64,000 nucleotides of DNA, taken from positions 62,001-126,000 of the forward strand of contig NZ_PGEZ01000001.1 of the NCBI RefSeq assembly GCF_002797495.1, in the 5' to 3' direction. The notes beneath the pieces were generated by a model. That model was not told the DNA's origin, searched no databases, and was given only the letters and a program-made list of their open reading frames with translations. Shown piece after piece: positions 1 to 10,943 of the stretch. The position numbers were made by a program, and so were the translations under genes. Numbering within the stretch: the stretch's first letter is position 1; the number at the start of each line of letters is the position of its first letter. Source of the stretch: Mumia flava. GTDB taxonomy: Bacteria > Actinomycetota > Actinomycetes > Propionibacteriales > Nocardioidaceae.

Positions 1-1164
1 GGGCGCGCCGGACTGCTTCGCCTCGCCGGCCGCCAGGTCGAAGATCTGCGTGCCCTTCGCGAGGGTCTGGCGGAACGCGTCCTCCTCGGCGTAGGCGACC
101 TGCGAGATCCGCGCGAAGTCCGATCCCAGCTCGGGGTAGGACCGCTCCATCTGCTCACGGCTGACCGGGAGCAACTCGGGCAGCGCCCGGTCCTCGAACC
201 CCAGCAGGCGCATCGAGCGCACCGCACGACGCAGCAGGCGTCGCAGGACGTACCCGCGTCCCTCGTTGCCGGGGGTCACCCCGTCGCCGATCAGCATCAG
301 ACCGCTGCGGACGTGGTCGGCGATCACCCGGAACCGCACGTCGTCGCCGTGGTCGGCGCCGTACCGCTTACCGGAGAGCGCAGCCGCCCGCTCGATCACG
401 GGAAACACCTGGTCGATCTCGTACATGTTCTGCTTGCCCTGGAGCAGGTACGCGACCCGCTCCATGCCCATGCCGGTGTCGATGTTCTTCTTCGGCAGCG
501 GGCCCGCGACGTCGAAGTCCGCCTTGCTGCGGACCGCGGCGAGCTCCTCCTGCATGAAGACGAGGTTCCAGATCTCGAGGAAGCGGTCCTCGTCGACGAC
601 CGGTCCGCCGTCCGGTCCGTACTCCGGGCCGCGGTCGATGTAGATCTCCGAGCACGGGCCGCCCGGCCCGGGCACGCCCATGTTCCAGTAGTTGTCCTCC
701 AGGCCGCGGTCCTGGATCCGCTCGTCGGGCAGGCCCGCGACCCGCTTCCACTCCGCACGCGCCTCGGCGTCGCTCGGCAGCACCGTGACCCAGACCTTGT
801 CCGGGTCGAAGCCGAGACCGCCGTCGTCGACGGAGCCGGTCACCAGCGACCACGCGAGCTCGATCGCGCCGGCCTTGAAGTAGTCGCCGAAGGAGAAGTT
901 GCCGTTCATCTGGAAGAACGTGCCGTGCCGGGTGGTCTTGCCGACCTCCTCGATGTCCTGGGTGCGCACACACTTCTGCACGCTGGTGGCGCGCTCGAAC
1001 GGCGGCGTCTCCTGACCCAGGAAGTACGGCTTGAACGGCACCATGCCGGCGTTGACGAACAGCAGGTTGGGGTCGTCGAGGATCAACGAGGCCGACGGGA
1101 CCACCGTGTGGCCGTTGCGCTCGAAGTGAGCGAGGAAGCGGCGGTGGATCTCGGCAGTGTCCAT
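1..1164 (-). CDS. alaS: alanyl-tRNA synthetase, N-terminal part
   Basis: The enzyme charges tRNA-Ala with alanine in the cytoplasm. Only the first 388 codons lie in the window; the gene runs off the left edge. The protein opens [16 protein letters not shown] and continues with [16 protein letters not shown], the class II catalytic-domain opening typical of AlaRS. The ATG at 1162-1164 is the natural start. It is the last visible gene of a minus-strand run coming from rarA, and two small genes sit just upstream, as is common around alaS in actinobacteria. The editing and oligomerisation domains would lie outside the window. Confidence 0.96.
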   Translation of the reverse strand, partial: MDTAEIHRRFLAHFERNGHTVVPSASLILDDPNLLFVNAGMVPFKPYFLGQETPPFERATSVQKCVRTQDIEEVGKTTRHGTFFQMNGNFSFGDYFKAGAIELAWSLVTGSVDDGGLGFDPDKVWVTVLPSDAEARAEWKRVAGLPDERIQDRGLEDNYWNMGVPGPGGPCSEIYIDRGPEYGPDGGPVVDEDRFLEIWNLVFMQEELAAVRSKADFDVAGPLPKKNIDTGMGMERVAYLLQGKQNMYEIDQVFPVIERAAALSGKRYGADHGDDVRFRVIADHVRSGLMLIGDGVTPGNEGRGYVLRRLLRRAVRSMRLLGFEDRALPELLPVSREQMERSYPELGSDFARISQVAYAEEDAFRQTLAKGTQIFDLAAGEAKQSGAP

Positions 1165-1181
1165 GGGGTGAGGTGTCCTGT

Positions 1182-1520
1182 TCAGCGGGTGTCGTTCCCG
1201 GGGGTGGCCGGGAGGGCGGGGCGGGCGGCGTCGAGCGCGGCCGGCGAGGGCGGGGCGGCGAGGCGGTCCGCCGCCGCGGCGGCGACGTCGACGGAGCGGA
1301 GGTCGGCAGGGTCGATCCCGAGACGCTCGGCGATCTGGAGCTGGCGGTCGGCCATCCCGACACGCATCTCGGCCAGGAACGCGCTCGCGCCCAGCTGCAC
1401 GGCGGCCAGCTGGTCGGCCAGCCCGGTCGGGGTGAGCCGGGTCGCGAGGCGCCGTGCCTTCACGGTGCCGTAGACGCCGGCGGTCGTCCCCGCGACGAAC
1501 CACAGCATGCGGGCCCTCAT
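1182..1520 (-). CDS. small conserved protein, DUF6167-like
   Basis: A 112-residue protein of unknown function. The N-terminal stretch [16 protein letters not shown] is a likely single membrane segment or anchor, followed by a charged, Ala-rich helical region. Its position directly upstream of alaS and its sequence style match, from memory, the DUF6167 family that accompanies alaS in Streptomyces and relatives. Its ATG overlaps the stop of the upstream gene as ATGA (1517-1520), so the two are probably translated together. No catalytic motif is visible. Confidence 0.75.
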   Translation of the reverse strand: MRARMLWFVAGTTAGVYGTVKARRLATRLTPTGLADQLAAVQLGASAFLAEMRVGMADRQLQIAERLGIDPADLRSVDVAAAAADRLAAPPSPAALDAARPALPATPGNDTR

Positions 1521-2107
1521 CGATTCCCCTTCTCCTCGAACGTGTCGGCGGCCGGTGGCGGTGCCGGCTCCGGGCGGATCCTCGCCGCTCGCGCCGCGGC
1601 CCGGGCGGCCCGGGCACGGATCCGGCGACGGCGGCGGAACTCCCTCCGGACGATCCCGCGGATCCGGTCACGGCTCTGCGGCCGCAGCGCGTAGAGCAGC
1701 CCGTGGCTGAGCACGGCACCGCGGATCAGCGGTCGTCCCATCGTAGCCGCCACCACCTGCTCGCCCGTCGGAAGGACGACCACACGGCCGTCGCGGGTGA
1801 CCACGGCGCCGGGGTCACCCGGCACGCGCGCCGTGTGCGAGCCGCCGGGCGCGGCGATCCGACCCTCGAGGACCCCGGGCGCCGTCGACGGTCGATCCTC
1901 GGCGTCGTCGCCGTCGGCCGGGTGGTCGGCGGGCGCGGGGCGATCGGCGGGCTCCGTGCCGAGGTCACCGGCGCGTGCGCGGTCGGTCTGCAGCGCCGCC
2001 ACCTGCCGCCGCAACCGCAGCAGCAGCCCGAACGACAGCACCGCGGCGACCAGCGCCAGCACGGCGACGGCGCTCGCGACGGTGACGATCCAGGCCTCGG
2101 CGGACAT
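1517..2107 (-). CDS. single-pass membrane protein of unknown function
   Basis: A 196-residue protein with one clear N-terminal membrane helix (about residues 8-30), a charged middle rich in Asp, Pro and Ala, and a very Arg-rich C-terminal region around residues 150-180. It lies in the rarA-alaS interval, where many actinobacteria carry a DUF948-type membrane protein, but I see no clear DUF948 signature. It follows rarA by 33 bases and overlaps the next gene by four, which suggests one transcript. Function is unknown. Confidence 0.7.
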   Translation of the reverse strand: MSAEAWIVTVASAVAVLALVAAVLSFGLLLRLRRQVAALQTDRARAGDLGTEPADRPAPADHPADGDDAEDRPSTAPGVLEGRIAAPGGSHTARVPGDPGAVVTRDGRVVVLPTGEQVVAATMGRPLIRGAVLSHGLLYALRPQSRDRIRGIVRREFRRRRRIRARAARAAARAARIRPEPAPPPAADTFEEKGNR

Positions 2108-2140
2108 GCAGGCGACCCTACCGAGCCTCCCCGAGGCCCG

Positions 2141-3550
2141 TCACCGGGCGGACCCCGAACGGCCCTCGTCCGAGCCCGCGGCCGAATCGTGCCCGCGCAC
2201 GATCGCACGCAGCCGCTCCCACCGCGTCATGAGCTGCGCCTCGGCGCCGCGACTCGTCGGGCGGTAGTACGCCGAGTCCGCGATCGCGTCCGGAGCGTAC
2301 TGCTGCTCGACGACGCCGCGCGGGTCGTCGTGCGCGTACCGGTAGTCGTGGCCGTGGCCGAGCGACTTCGCGCCCGGATAGTGCGCGTCGCGAAGGGCGG
2401 CGGGTACGGCGCCGGCCCGGCCCGCGCGGACGTCGGCCAGGGCGGCGTCGATCGCCGTGCACGCGGCGTTCGACTTCGGCGCGAGCGCCAGCGCGATCAC
2501 GACCTGCGACAAGATGATGCGCGCCTCGGGGAACCCGACCATCGCAACCGCCTGCGCCCCCGCGACGGCGGTCGGCAGCGCCGTCGGGTCCGCGAGACCG
2601 ATGTCCTCGCTGGCGAGGATCATCAGGCGACGCGCGAGGAAGCGCGGGTCCTCCCCCGCCTCCACCATCCGCGCCAGGTAGTGCAGCGCGGCGTCGACGT
2701 CCGAGCCGCGCACCGACTTGATCAGGGCGCTGGTCACGTCGTAGTGCTGGTCGCCCTGCCGGTCGTAGCGCAGCGCGGCCCGGTCGACCGCACGGGCGGC
2801 GTCGTCGACGCCGATCCGCTCCGACCCGTCGGACACCGCGGCGTCGGCGGCCGCCTCCAGGTACGTGAGGGCCCGTCGCGCATCCCCGCCGGCGAGCCGT
2901 ACGAGGTGGTCGCGGGCCTGCGGGTCGAGCGTGACAGCACCACCCAGCCCGCGCTCGTCGACCACGGCCCGGTCGACCAGCGCCGCGATGTCGGCGTCGG
3001 TCAGCGGCTCCAGGGTGAGGAGGAGGGATCGCGACAGCAGCGGCGAGATCACCGAGAAGTGCGGGTTCTCGGTCGTCGCGGCGATCAGCGAGACCCAGCG
3101 GTTCTCCACCCCGGGCAGCAACGCGTCCTGCTGGGCCTTGGAGAACCGGTGGACCTCGTCGACGAACAGGACCGTCTCGCGCTCGCCCCGGGCCAGCCGA
3201 CGGCGTGCGTCCGCGAGAGTCTCGCGGACCTCCTTCACGCCCGCCGACACGGCTGAGACCTCGACGAAGCGCCGGTCGGTCTGACGGCTCACCAACGACG
3301 CGATCGTGGTCTTGCCCGTCCCGGGAGGTCCCCACAGGACCACCGACATCGACCGGTCGCCCTCGATCATGCGCCGCAGCGGAGATCCCGTCTGCCGCAG
3401 GGCGTCCTGGCCGACCAGCTCGTCCAGCGACGTCGGCCGCATCCGCACCGCCAACGGCGCCGACGCGTGCGACGCGTCCGACAGGCTGCCCCCCGGCCCC
3501 GGCGCAGGCCCGGCAGCCGCCGGGGTCTCGAACAACGGCTCGGCGTCCAC
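2141..3550 (-). CDS. rarA: replication-associated recombination protein A (AAA+ ATPase)
   Basis: RarA (MgsA) is a clamp-loader-like AAA+ ATPase acting at stalled replication forks. The 469-residue length is normal. Walker [10 protein letters not shown] is at about residues 74-82, Walker [10 protein letters not shown] at 128-136, and a sensor-1 stretch [19 protein letters not shown] follows; the C-terminal half carries the oligomerisation region with the [15 protein letters not shown] motif. The start is the GTG at 3548-3550, because TAGGGT (3557-3562 on the minus strand) lies six bases upstream with no Shine-Dalgarno site, implying a leaderless transcript. Two small genes and alaS follow on the same strand. 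Confidence 0.95.
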   Translation of the reverse strand: MDAEPLFETPAAAGPAPGPGGSLSDASHASAPLAVRMRPTSLDELVGQDALRQTGSPLRRMIEGDRSMSVVLWGPPGTGKTTIASLVSRQTDRRFVEVSAVSAGVKEVRETLADARRRLARGERETVLFVDEVHRFSKAQQDALLPGVENRWVSLIAATTENPHFSVISPLLSRSLLLTLEPLTDADIAALVDRAVVDERGLGGAVTLDPQARDHLVRLAGGDARRALTYLEAAADAAVSDGSERIGVDDAARAVDRAALRYDRQGDQHYDVTSALIKSVRGSDVDAALHYLARMVEAGEDPRFLARRLMILASEDIGLADPTALPTAVAGAQAVAMVGFPEARIILSQVVIALALAPKSNAACTAIDAALADVRAGRAGAVPAALRDAHYPGAKSLGHGHDYRYAHDDPRGVVEQQYAPDAIADSAYYRPTSRGAEAQLMTRWERLRAIVRGHDSAAGSDEGRSGSAR

Positions 3551-3622
3551 GTCGCCACCCTAGCGACCGCGGGCACACCGCCCGGAGGTCCGCGCCGCGA
3601 CGCCGCGCGGCCCGGCCCCGCC

Positions 3623-5440
3623 TCAGCTGCCTGCGTCGACGTACAGGTCGGCGAAGACCGGCATCCCCGTCATCCGGTCGACGGCCATGCCGCCGACCTC
3701 GCTGCCGCGTGCCAGCGCGACCCCGCCGTGCCCGAGGACCACCGCCGGGTACCAGTCGCTCATGATCGACCGGTCGAGCCGGCCCCACGCCTGCGCCGCT
3801 GCGTCACCGGTCATCGTGCCCAGCACCCGGTCGATCCGGGCCTGGACCACCGGAGCGTCCAGCATCGACGGGTTCGGCATCCCCGGCTCGTCGACCATCG
3901 CGGGCGCCCACTGGGCGGGGAACCACGACGAGCCCGTCGGCCAGTCCGAGCACCAGCCCGACTCGATCACGTTCTGCGGCCCGTCCGGGTCGCGCTGGAC
4001 CGTCCGCAGCTGCGCCGCGGTGGTGGCGATCGGCTGGGGGTCGAACCCGGCGCTGCGCAGGGCCCGGACCACCACGTCCTTCGCGGCGACCTTCTCCGGA
4101 AGGTCCGACGCGTAGTGCCAGCGGATCGCGAACCCGACCGACCCGGCCTGCTCGAGCAGCGACCGCGCGCGGGCGGGGTCGGAGATCAGCCCGCCGTTCC
4201 CGAGCGGGTCGTGCTCCACCCGCCCGGCGGTGCCCGGCGGCAGCAGCGTCGTGCCCGGGACGCGGGTGGTGCCGACGATCTCCTCGCCCGCCTCCCACGC
4301 GCGGGCGTACGGGTAGGCCCAACCGAGCGCACGGCGGACCCGCACGTCGCGGATGCGCCGGGTGTCGAGGTACCACAGGTAGGTGCACGGCGACGTCGCC
4401 ACCGCGAGCCGGGAGGGATCGGACTCGCGCAGCGCCTCGAACGTCGCCGGCTCGACGGAGTCGTAGGTCAGCGCCGCGCGCCCTTCACCGGCGTCGTCGA
4501 GCAGCAGACCGTTGACCCGGGACGGGTCCAGTCCGAAGGAGAACCGCCACCCGTCGACGTACTGGTGGCGGCCCGGGTCGGTCGCGGGGTCCCACTCGGT
4601 GTTGCGCGCCAGCTGCAGCGCCGAGCCCGGCGTCGACGACGCGATGCGGTACGGACCGGTGGCGACCGGGTGGTCGCCGTACGCCGCCGGGTTGCTGTCC
4701 GCCTCCCGGGGCACGGGTGCGAGCTGCGGGAACGAGGCGAGGTACGGCATGTCGTCGAACGGCCGCCGCATCCTGAACACGATCGTGCTGCCGCGCACCT
4801 CGACGCCGGCGAAGTCGTCCCCGGCGTACGCGTCCGGGCGCGCCCCCGGCCGGGCACGGACCTCCGCGGTCGTCGCGTACGGCCCCTGGTAGCGGTCGCC
4901 GTCGACCAGGAAGGTCCGCAGGTACGCCGGGCCGCCGGGCAGCTCCGTGGTCGCGAACGCCCGTTTCACGCCGTACGCGACGTCGGCGGCCGTGACCGGC
5001 TCGCCGTTCTCGAACCGCACACCCCTGCGGATCGTGAACGTCCAGCGGGTCCGGTCCGCGTTCGGGCGCCCGAGGTCCGTCGCCAGGTCCGGGACCAGCA
5101 CCATCCGGCCGGTGTCCGGATCGTGGGCCAGCTGCGTCAGGGACCGCACGACCAGGTCGCTCAGGATGGCGCGCGTGTCGGTGTAGGCGGAGCGTGCCGG
5201 GTCCAGCGAGTCCGGCACCGCCGCCGTGACCACGTGCACGGTGCCGCCGCGGGTGGCGCCGTCGATCTCGGGAGCCGGCGCCGGAGCCCTCGGGTCGGTG
5301 CGGTTGCCCACCTCGCCCGCGCGGGTCAGGTCGAGCTGCGTGGTCGGGCCGTCAGCCGGGTCCTCGGGCGACGGCGTCGTGCACGCGGCGAGGCAGGCGA
5401 ACGCGACCAGCCCGGCGCAGGCGGTCACGACCCGGCGCAC
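3623..5440 (-). CDS. ABC transporter solute-binding lipoprotein, family 5
   Basis: A predicted extracytoplasmic peptide/nickel-type solute-binding protein (SBP_bac_5). The N-terminus is a short lipoprotein signal with lipobox LAAC at about residues 15-18. The body shows the family pattern: RSLTQLAHDP, WTFTIRRGVRFENGEPVTAADV, and later VRRALGWAY. The GTG at 5438-5440 is preferred because AAGGGGAG lies just upstream; a GTG at 5473 would add eleven charged residues before the signal. TAGGCT at 5484-5489 (minus) is a likely -10. No permease or ATPase genes are adjacent, so the cognate transporter, if any, is elsewhere. Confidence 0.88.
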   Translation of the reverse strand: MRRVVTACAGLVAFACLAACTTPSPEDPADGPTTQLDLTRAGEVGNRTDPRAPAPAPEIDGATRGGTVHVVTAAVPDSLDPARSAYTDTRAILSDLVVRSLTQLAHDPDTGRMVLVPDLATDLGRPNADRTRWTFTIRRGVRFENGEPVTAADVAYGVKRAFATTELPGGPAYLRTFLVDGDRYQGPYATTAEVRARPGARPDAYAGDDFAGVEVRGSTIVFRMRRPFDDMPYLASFPQLAPVPREADSNPAAYGDHPVATGPYRIASSTPGSALQLARNTEWDPATDPGRHQYVDGWRFSFGLDPSRVNGLLLDDAGEGRAALTYDSVEPATFEALRESDPSRLAVATSPCTYLWYLDTRRIRDVRVRRALGWAYPYARAWEAGEEIVGTTRVPGTTLLPPGTAGRVEHDPLGNGGLISDPARARSLLEQAGSVGFAIRWHYASDLPEKVAAKDVVVRALRSAGFDPQPIATTAAQLRTVQRDPDGPQNVIESGWCSDWPTGSSWFPAQWAPAMVDEPGMPNPSMLDAPVVQARIDRVLGTMTGDAAAQAWGRLDRSIMSDWYPAVVLGHGGVALARGSEVGGMAVDRMTGMPVFADLYVDAGS

Positions 5441-5578
5441 GGCGCTCCCCTTCCCGTGCGCTCGTGCGCGCACCTCCAGGGGAGCCTAGGGCGCAGCGGG
5501 GAGCGCCCGCGACCACGTCGCTATAACGATTCGTGTCCGACCGGTCCGGCGCCCGGGACCCGCGGCGTGCGCCCCTGC

Positions 5579-7339
5579 TCAGCCCTGCGCGTCGGCCGGA
5601 GCCGGTCGCGCATCGACGCCGGCTTCCTTGCGCTGCTCGGCGGTGATCGGCGCCGGCGCCGCGGTCAGCGGGTCGTACCCGCCGCCGGACTTCGGGAACG
5701 CGATCACGTCGCGGATCGAGTCGACGCCCGACAGCAGGGCGCAGGTGCGGTCCCAGCCGAAGGCGATCCCGCCGTGCGGCGGCGCACCGTAGGCGAAGGC
5801 GTCGAGCAGGAAGCCGAACTTCTCCCGCGCCTCGTCGTGGCCGATGCCCATGATCTCGAAGACGCGCTCCTGCACGTCCTGCTGGTGGATACGGATCGAC
5901 CCGCCGCCGATCTCGTTGCCGTTGCAGACGATGTCGTACGCCTGGGCGACCGAGGTGCCGGGGTCGGCCAGCGTCGCCGGGTCCTGCGGCGACGTGAAGG
6001 CGTGGTGCATCGCGGTCCACTCGCCGCCGCCGACCGCCACGTCACCGGACTCCAGATCGGTGACCGCCTCGAACATCGGCCAGTCCACCACCCAGCAGAA
6101 GGCCCACGCGGTCTCGTCGATCAGGCCGCCGCGGTGGCCGATCTCGAGCCGCGCCGCGCCGAGCAGCGCCTGGCTGGTCTTGCGCGCACCGGCGGCGAAG
6201 AAGATGCAGTCGCCCGGCTTGGCCCCGACGTGCGCGGCGATCCCGGCCTTCTCGGCGTCGCTGATGTTCTTGGCCACAGGCCCGGTCAGCTCGCCGTCCT
6301 CGCCCACCAGCACGTACGCCAGACCCTTCGCGCCGCGCTGCTTCGCCCAGTCCTGCCACGCGTCCAGCTGGCGGCGCGGCTGCGACCCGCCGCCCGGCAT
6401 CACGACCGCCCCGACGTACGGCGCCTGGAACACCCGGAACGGGGTCTCGGAGAAGTACGCGGTGCAGTCGGTCAGCTCGAGGTCGAGCCGCAGGTCGGGC
6501 TTGTCCGACCCGTAGCGGTCCATCGCGTCGGCGTAGGAGATCCGCGGGAACGGCGTCGGCAGGTCGACGTCGATCAGCTTCCAGAGCGCGACGTAGATCT
6601 CCTCGGCCAGCGCCATCACGTCGTCGCCCTCGACGAAGCTCATCTCGAGGTCGAGCTGGGTGAACTCCGGCTGCCGGTCCGCGCGGAAGTCCTCGTCGCG
6701 GTAGCAGCGGGCGATCTGGTAGTAGCGCTCCATCCCGCCGACCATGAGCAGCTGCTTGAACAGCTGCGGGCTCTGCGGCAGGGCGTACCAGCTGCCCGGA
6801 CGCAGCCGCGCGGGCACGAGGAAGTCACGCGCGCCCTCCGGCGTCGAGCGGGTCAGCGTCGGGGTCTCGATCTCGACGAAGTCGTGCCGGCCCAGGACCT
6901 CGCGGGCGGCGGCGTTCACCGCGCTGCGCATCCGGATCGCCGCGGCAGGACCGCTGCGGCGCAGGTCGAGGTAGCGGTACTTGAGCCGTACCTCCTCGCC
7001 CACGTCCACGTGCTCGTCGATCGGGAACGGCAGCGGCGCGGCCGCGCTCAGGATCTCCACGTCGTCGGCGATCACCTCGATCTCACCGGTGGTGATCGAG
7101 GGGTTCTCGTTGCCGTCGGGCCGACGCTCCACGGTGCCGGAGACCTTGAGACAGTACTCGGCGCGCAGCTGGTGCGCGACCTCCTCACGGACGACCACCT
7201 GCACCACGCCGGAGGCCTCGCGCAGATCGATGAACGCCACCCCGCCGTGGTCGCGCCGGCGGGCGACCCATCCGGCGAGCGTGACCTGCTCGCCGACGTT
7301 CGCGGCGGTCAGGGTTCCGGCGGCGTGCGTGCGGATCAC
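5579..7339 (-). CDS. aspS: aspartyl-tRNA synthetase
   Basis: Charges tRNA-Asp (and possibly tRNA-Asn, as many actinobacterial enzymes do). The 586-residue protein has an N-terminal OB-fold anticodon-binding domain ([18 protein letters not shown]), the class II motif 2 region around [19 protein letters not shown], a bacterial-type insertion domain, and motif 3 [11 protein letters not shown] near the end. The start is the GTG at 7337-7339, which overlaps the hisS stop as GTGA; the open frame extends further upstream but only as the antisense shadow of hisS. The hisS-aspS pairing is common in bacteria and suggests coupled translation. Confidence 0.96.
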   Translation of the reverse strand: MIRTHAAGTLTAANVGEQVTLAGWVARRRDHGGVAFIDLREASGVVQVVVREEVAHQLRAEYCLKVSGTVERRPDGNENPSITTGEIEVIADDVEILSAAAPLPFPIDEHVDVGEEVRLKYRYLDLRRSGPAAAIRMRSAVNAAAREVLGRHDFVEIETPTLTRSTPEGARDFLVPARLRPGSWYALPQSPQLFKQLLMVGGMERYYQIARCYRDEDFRADRQPEFTQLDLEMSFVEGDDVMALAEEIYVALWKLIDVDLPTPFPRISYADAMDRYGSDKPDLRLDLELTDCTAYFSETPFRVFQAPYVGAVVMPGGGSQPRRQLDAWQDWAKQRGAKGLAYVLVGEDGELTGPVAKNISDAEKAGIAAHVGAKPGDCIFFAAGARKTSQALLGAARLEIGHRGGLIDETAWAFCWVVDWPMFEAVTDLESGDVAVGGGEWTAMHHAFTSPQDPATLADPGTSVAQAYDIVCNGNEIGGGSIRIHQQDVQERVFEIMGIGHDEAREKFGFLLDAFAYGAPPHGGIAFGWDRTCALLSGVDSIRDVIAFPKSGGGYDPLTAAPAPITAEQRKEAGVDARPAPADAQG

Positions 7340-8691
7340 TGTGCTGTCTCCTTCGTGACGACCTGCGGCCGCAGGTCTGCGGTGGGCGGGGTCCAGGTCG
7401 CGGCGTCGGCGACCACCTGCTCCCCGCTGCGGATGTCCTTGACCTCGTCGCCCGCGTCCCCCGTGGGGTCCGCGGCGGCCGGGAACCAGACGTACGGGAT
7501 CCCGCGCCGGTCGGCGTGCCGGATCTGCTTGCCGAACTTCGCGGCGCTCGGCGCGACCTCGCACGCGATGCCCCGGCCCCGCAGCGCGCGGGCGATCGCG
7601 TTGCTGCGTGGCCGCGACGCCTCGTCGGAGACCGCGACCAGCACGACGCTGGGGACCGACCGGGACGCGGTCAGGGCCCCACGTGCGACCAGGGGGACCA
7701 CCATCCGGGTCACGCCGAGCGAGATCCCGACGCCGGGGAACACGTTGCGACCGTCGGACGCGAGCGCCTCGTAGCGGCCCCCGGAGCAGATCGAGCCGAG
7801 CGACTCGTACCCCTCGAGCATCGTCTCGAAGACGGTGCCCGTGTAGTAGTCGAGGCCGCGAGCGATCCGCAGGTCGGCCGTGACCGTGACGCCGTCGAGC
7901 CCGAGGTCGGTCAGCGACCCGACCACCTCGGCGAGGTCGGCCAGGCCCTCGTCGAGCATCGGGTCGGTCACACCGAGCGCCCGGACCCGGTCGACGAACG
8001 CGGTGTCCTCGGTGACCACCTCGGCGAGCGCCAGGCACAGCCCGGCCTGCTGCTCGTCGAGGCCGCACTCGGCGAGCAGCGTCCGGATCCCGGTCTCGTC
8101 GAGCTTGTCGAGCTTGTCCATCACGCGCATCACCGCGGTCGGGTCCTCGGCCCCCAGGCCGCGGTAGAACCCCTCGAGCAGCTTGCGGTTGCTCAGCTGG
8201 AGACGCACCGGTGGCAGCGGCAGACCGGCCAGCGCCTCGGCCATCACCGACGCGATCTCGACGTCGAAGTGGAACGGCAGCACGTCGCGCGCGACCACGT
8301 CGATGTCCGCCTGCGTGAACTCGCGGAAGCGCCCCTCCTGCGGACGCTCGCCACGCCACACCTTCTGGATCTGGTAGCGGCGGAACGGGAAGTCGAGGTG
8401 CCCGGCCTTCTCCAGCACGTACCGTGCGAACGGCACCGTCAGGTCGAAGTGCAGGCCCAGGCGGGCGTCGCCCTCGGAGTCCTCGGCCTGCAGCCGGCGC
8501 AAGACGTAGACCTCCTTGTCGATCTCACCCTTGCGCAGGAGCTGCTCCATCGGCTCGACCGCACGGGTCTCGACCGACGCGAACCCGTGCAGCTCGAACG
8601 TCGCCCGCAGGTGGTCCAGCACGTGCTGCTCCGCGATCCGCTCGGCCGGCAGGAGCTCGGGGAAGCCGGACAGCGGGGTGGGCCTGGCCAT
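7336..8691 (-). CDS. hisS: histidyl-tRNA synthetase
   Basis: Charges tRNA-His with histidine. The 451-residue class II synthetase shows motif 2 ([20 protein letters not shown]), the histidine-binding motif [13 protein letters not shown], and a C-terminal anticodon-binding domain. The ATG at 8689-8691 starts one base after the stop of the upstream metallo-hydrolase gene, and its own stop overlaps aspS by four bases, so metallo-hydrolase, hisS and aspS form one tightly packed operon. Confidence 0.96.
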   Translation of the reverse strand: MARPTPLSGFPELLPAERIAEQHVLDHLRATFELHGFASVETRAVEPMEQLLRKGEIDKEVYVLRRLQAEDSEGDARLGLHFDLTVPFARYVLEKAGHLDFPFRRYQIQKVWRGERPQEGRFREFTQADIDVVARDVLPFHFDVEIASVMAEALAGLPLPPVRLQLSNRKLLEGFYRGLGAEDPTAVMRVMDKLDKLDETGIRTLLAECGLDEQQAGLCLALAEVVTEDTAFVDRVRALGVTDPMLDEGLADLAEVVGSLTDLGLDGVTVTADLRIARGLDYYTGTVFETMLEGYESLGSICSGGRYEALASDGRNVFPGVGISLGVTRMVVPLVARGALTASRSVPSVVLVAVSDEASRPRSNAIARALRGRGIACEVAPSAAKFGKQIRHADRRGIPYVWFPAAADPTGDAGDEVKDIRSGEQVVADAATWTPPTADLRPQVVTKETAQ

Positions 8692-8692
8692 C

Positions 8693-9403
8693 TCAGGAGC
8701 CCTCCGTGCCCGTGCCCGCGCCCACCATGTCCAGGACGAACGGGTTCGTCGCGCGCTCGCGTCCGATCGAGGTCTGCTCACCGTGCCCGGGCAGCACGAC
8801 GACGTCGTCGGGGAGCTCGAAGAACCGGCGGAGGCTCTGCGCCATCGTGTCGGTGTCGCCGCCGACCAGGTCCGTACGCCCGATCGACCCCGCGAACAGG
8901 AAGTCCCCCGTGAACGCGACCTGGGAGACCGGCTCGTCGCCGACGTAGTCCGTGCGGTACGCGACGGTGCCCGGCGTGTGGCCCGGGACGTGGTCGACCT
9001 CGATCCGCAGGCCGGCGACGTCGACCACCGTGCCGTCCGCGGCATCCCGTACGTCGGCCGGCTCGCGGAACGACGGGACCTCGCCGAGCTGCGCGCGCAG
9101 CATGGCAGCCGACGGGCCGGAGATCGCGGCCATCGGGTCGGCCAGCAGGTGACGATCGTCCGGGTGGATCCACACGGGGACGTCGTAGGACGACGCGACG
9201 TCGGCGGCCTGCCACATGTGATCGAAGTGCCCGTGGGTGACGAGGACACCCGCCGGCGTCAGATCGTGCTGCTCCACGACGCGCGCGATCTGCTCCGCCG
9301 ACTCCATCCCCGGGTCGACGACGACGCACTCGGCACCGGGGCCGGTCGCGACGAGGTAGCAGTTGGCGGCCAGGGGTCCGGCGGGGAAGGCGGCGATCAG
9401 CAC
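8693..9403 (-). CDS. metallo-beta-lactamase fold hydrolase (glyoxalase II-like)
   Basis: A 236-residue binuclear metal hydrolase. THGHFDH at about residues 56-62 is the metal-binding signature; further ligands appear in VDHVPGHTPGT, FTGDFLF and LPGHGEQT, the pattern of glyoxalase II-like enzymes. The substrate cannot be read from sequence. The GTG at 9401-9403 is preferred over an in-frame start 63 bases upstream because TACCCT (9411-9416, minus) lies seven bases before it and the protein then begins at the family's usual VLIAAFPAGPLAANCYLV. First gene of the operon with hisS and aspS. Confidence 0.88.
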   Translation of the reverse strand: MLIAAFPAGPLAANCYLVATGPGAECVVVDPGMESAEQIARVVEQHDLTPAGVLVTHGHFDHMWQAADVASSYDVPVWIHPDDRHLLADPMAAISGPSAAMLRAQLGEVPSFREPADVRDAADGTVVDVAGLRIEVDHVPGHTPGTVAYRTDYVGDEPVSQVAFTGDFLFAGSIGRTDLVGGDTDTMAQSLRRFFELPDDVVVLPGHGEQTSIGRERATNPFVLDMVGAGTGTEGS

Positions 9404-9553
9404 ACCCGACAGGGTACGCGAGGCGCCAGGAGGGCTGCGAGCCGCTTCCGGACGCCCCGTACGCACCCCGACGTGCCCACGGAGCGGTCAAAGCGTGCCG
9501 TCGGCCCTCGTGTCCTCCTAGACTTCTCCCGACCCGGACGACAAGGTGGAAAC

Positions 9554-10798
9554 GTGAGTCAGAACTCCCCGAGCCCGGCCGAGACCTGGGGCCGCATCGA
9601 CGACGACGGTACGGTCTACGTCCGCACGCGCGCCGGCGAGCGCGTGGTCGGGCAGTGGCCCGACGGCGATCCCAGCGAGGCGATGGCGCTGTTCACCCGG
9701 CGCTACGAGGGCCTCGCCGTCGAGGTCGAGCTGCTCGAGAAGCGCATCCAGGGCGGCAGCCTCTCCCCCGAGGACGCCCGGCGCGCGCTCGCACAGGTAC
9801 GCGAGGCCGTCGACAACGCTGCCGCCGTCGGCGACCTGGACGCGCTGAGCGACCGGCTCGACGCCCTGGGCCCGCTGATCGACGAGCAGCGCGAGCAGCG
9901 CAAGGCCGTACGGGCCCAGCGTGCCGCGGAGGCGCTCGAGCAGAAGCAGGAGATCGCCTCGACCGCCGAGCAGATCGCGACGAGCGACGACTGGCGCCAC
10001 GGCGCCGACCGGTTGCGCGAGATGCTCGACCAGTGGAAGTCGCTGCCGCGCCTGGACAAGACCGTCGACGACGAGCTGTGGCACCGGTTCTCCAGCGCCC
10101 GGACCGCGTTCACCCGGAGGCGCAAGGCACACTTCGCGGAGCAGAACGAGCGTCGCGCCGACGCGCAGAAGGTCAAGGAGCGGCTCGCGGCCGAGGCCGA
10201 GACGCTCGCCGACTCGACCGACTGGGGTCCGACGGCAGGACGCTTCCGTGACCTGATGGCGCAGTGGAAGGCCGCTGGTCCGGCCCCGCGCGGGATCGAC
10301 GACCGGCTCTGGAAGCGGTTCCGGGGCGCGCAGGACACGTTCTTCGGCGCGCGGGACGAGGCCAATGCCGCGCTCGACGCCGAGTACGCCGCCAACGCCG
10401 TCGTCAAGGCGGAGATCCTCACCGAGGCCGAGGCGCTCCTGCCGATCACCGACCTCGAGGCGGCGCGGGCCGCGTGGCGCGGGATCACCGAGCGCTGGGA
10501 GGCCGCGGGGAAGGTTCCGCGCGGCCAGGTCAAGGAGTTCGAGGGACGGCTGCGTGCCGTGGAGCGTGCGATCTCCGACGCCGCCGACCAGGAGTGGCAG
10601 CGCACCGACCCCGAGAAGGTCGCGCGTGTCGACGACACCGTCTCCAAGCTGGAGAAGGCCATCGCCGACCTCGAGGCTCAGCTCGCCAAGGCGGAGGCGT
10701 CGGGCAACGAGCGCAAGGCGAAGGACCTGCGCGAGTCCGTCGAGGCACGCAGGCTCTGGCTCGACCAGGCCCGACGCTCGCTCGACGACCTCTCCTGA
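9554..10798 (+). CDS. DUF349 repeat protein
   Basis: A 414-residue, highly charged, largely alpha-helical cytoplasmic protein with three DUF349 units, recognisable as repeated W..(L/F)...W(K/E) blocks (DDWRHGADRLREMLDQWKS, TDWGPTAGRFRDLMAQWKA and a third ending WEAAGKVPRG). A coiled-coil-like stretch KLEKAIADLEAQLAKAEA lies near the C-terminus. The molecular role of the family is not firmly known. The GTG start at 9554 has GGTGGA just upstream and a TAGACT hexamer at 9519-9524, so a short leader is likely. It diverges from the metallo-hydrolase gene and is followed by the 22-bp repeat block. Confidence 0.9.
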   Translation: MSQNSPSPAETWGRIDDDGTVYVRTRAGERVVGQWPDGDPSEAMALFTRRYEGLAVEVELLEKRIQGGSLSPEDARRALAQVREAVDNAAAVGDLDALSDRLDALGPLIDEQREQRKAVRAQRAAEALEQKQEIASTAEQIATSDDWRHGADRLREMLDQWKSLPRLDKTVDDELWHRFSSARTAFTRRRKAHFAEQNERRADAQKVKERLAAEAETLADSTDWGPTAGRFRDLMAQWKAAGPAPRGIDDRLWKRFRGAQDTFFGARDEANAALDAEYAANAVVKAEILTEAEALLPITDLEAARAAWRGITERWEAAGKVPRGQVKEFEGRLRAVERAISDAADQEWQRTDPEKVARVDDTVSKLEKAIADLEAQLAKAEASGNERKAKDLRESVEARRLWLDQARRSLDDLS

Positions 10799-10807
10799 CG
10801 GCCCGCT

Positions 10808-10895
10808 CGCGAGTCGCCCAAGGCGGGGTCGCGAGTCGCCCATGGCCCGCTCGCGAGTCGCCCTTGGCGGGGTCGCGAGTCGCCCATGGCGGGTC
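10808..10895 (+). repeat. four tandem 22-bp CGCGAGTCGCCC repeats
   Basis: Four head-to-tail 22-bp units start at 10808, 10830, 10852 and 10874. Each begins CGCGAGTCGCCC and ends in a variable GC-rich part (AAGGCGGGGT, ATGGCCCGCT, TTGGCGGGGT, ATGGCGGGTC). The block fills the gap between the DUF349 gene and the nuclease gene. Inverted copies lie beyond the nuclease gene at 11855-11908 and related units at 44053-44241. Confidence 0.93.
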
Positions 10896-10943
10896 TGTGG
10901 ATAGCCGACGCGGCGGTACGGCGAACTCCGCTGTGATGAGCGG

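Noticed and set aside
3467-7774. A 1435-codon open frame on the plus strand
   Set aside because: It lies antisense to rarA, the solute-binding protein and aspS and has the Arg/Val/Gly composition of a GC-rich shadow frame; no domain is recognisable.
7340-8359. N-terminal extension of aspS
   Set aside because: The extension is antisense-frame translation of hisS; the GTG at 7339 gives the normal AspRS start.
10808-10895. Possible CRISPR array
   Set aside because: Units are contiguous 22-mers with no spacers of 30 or more bases and no cas genes nearby.
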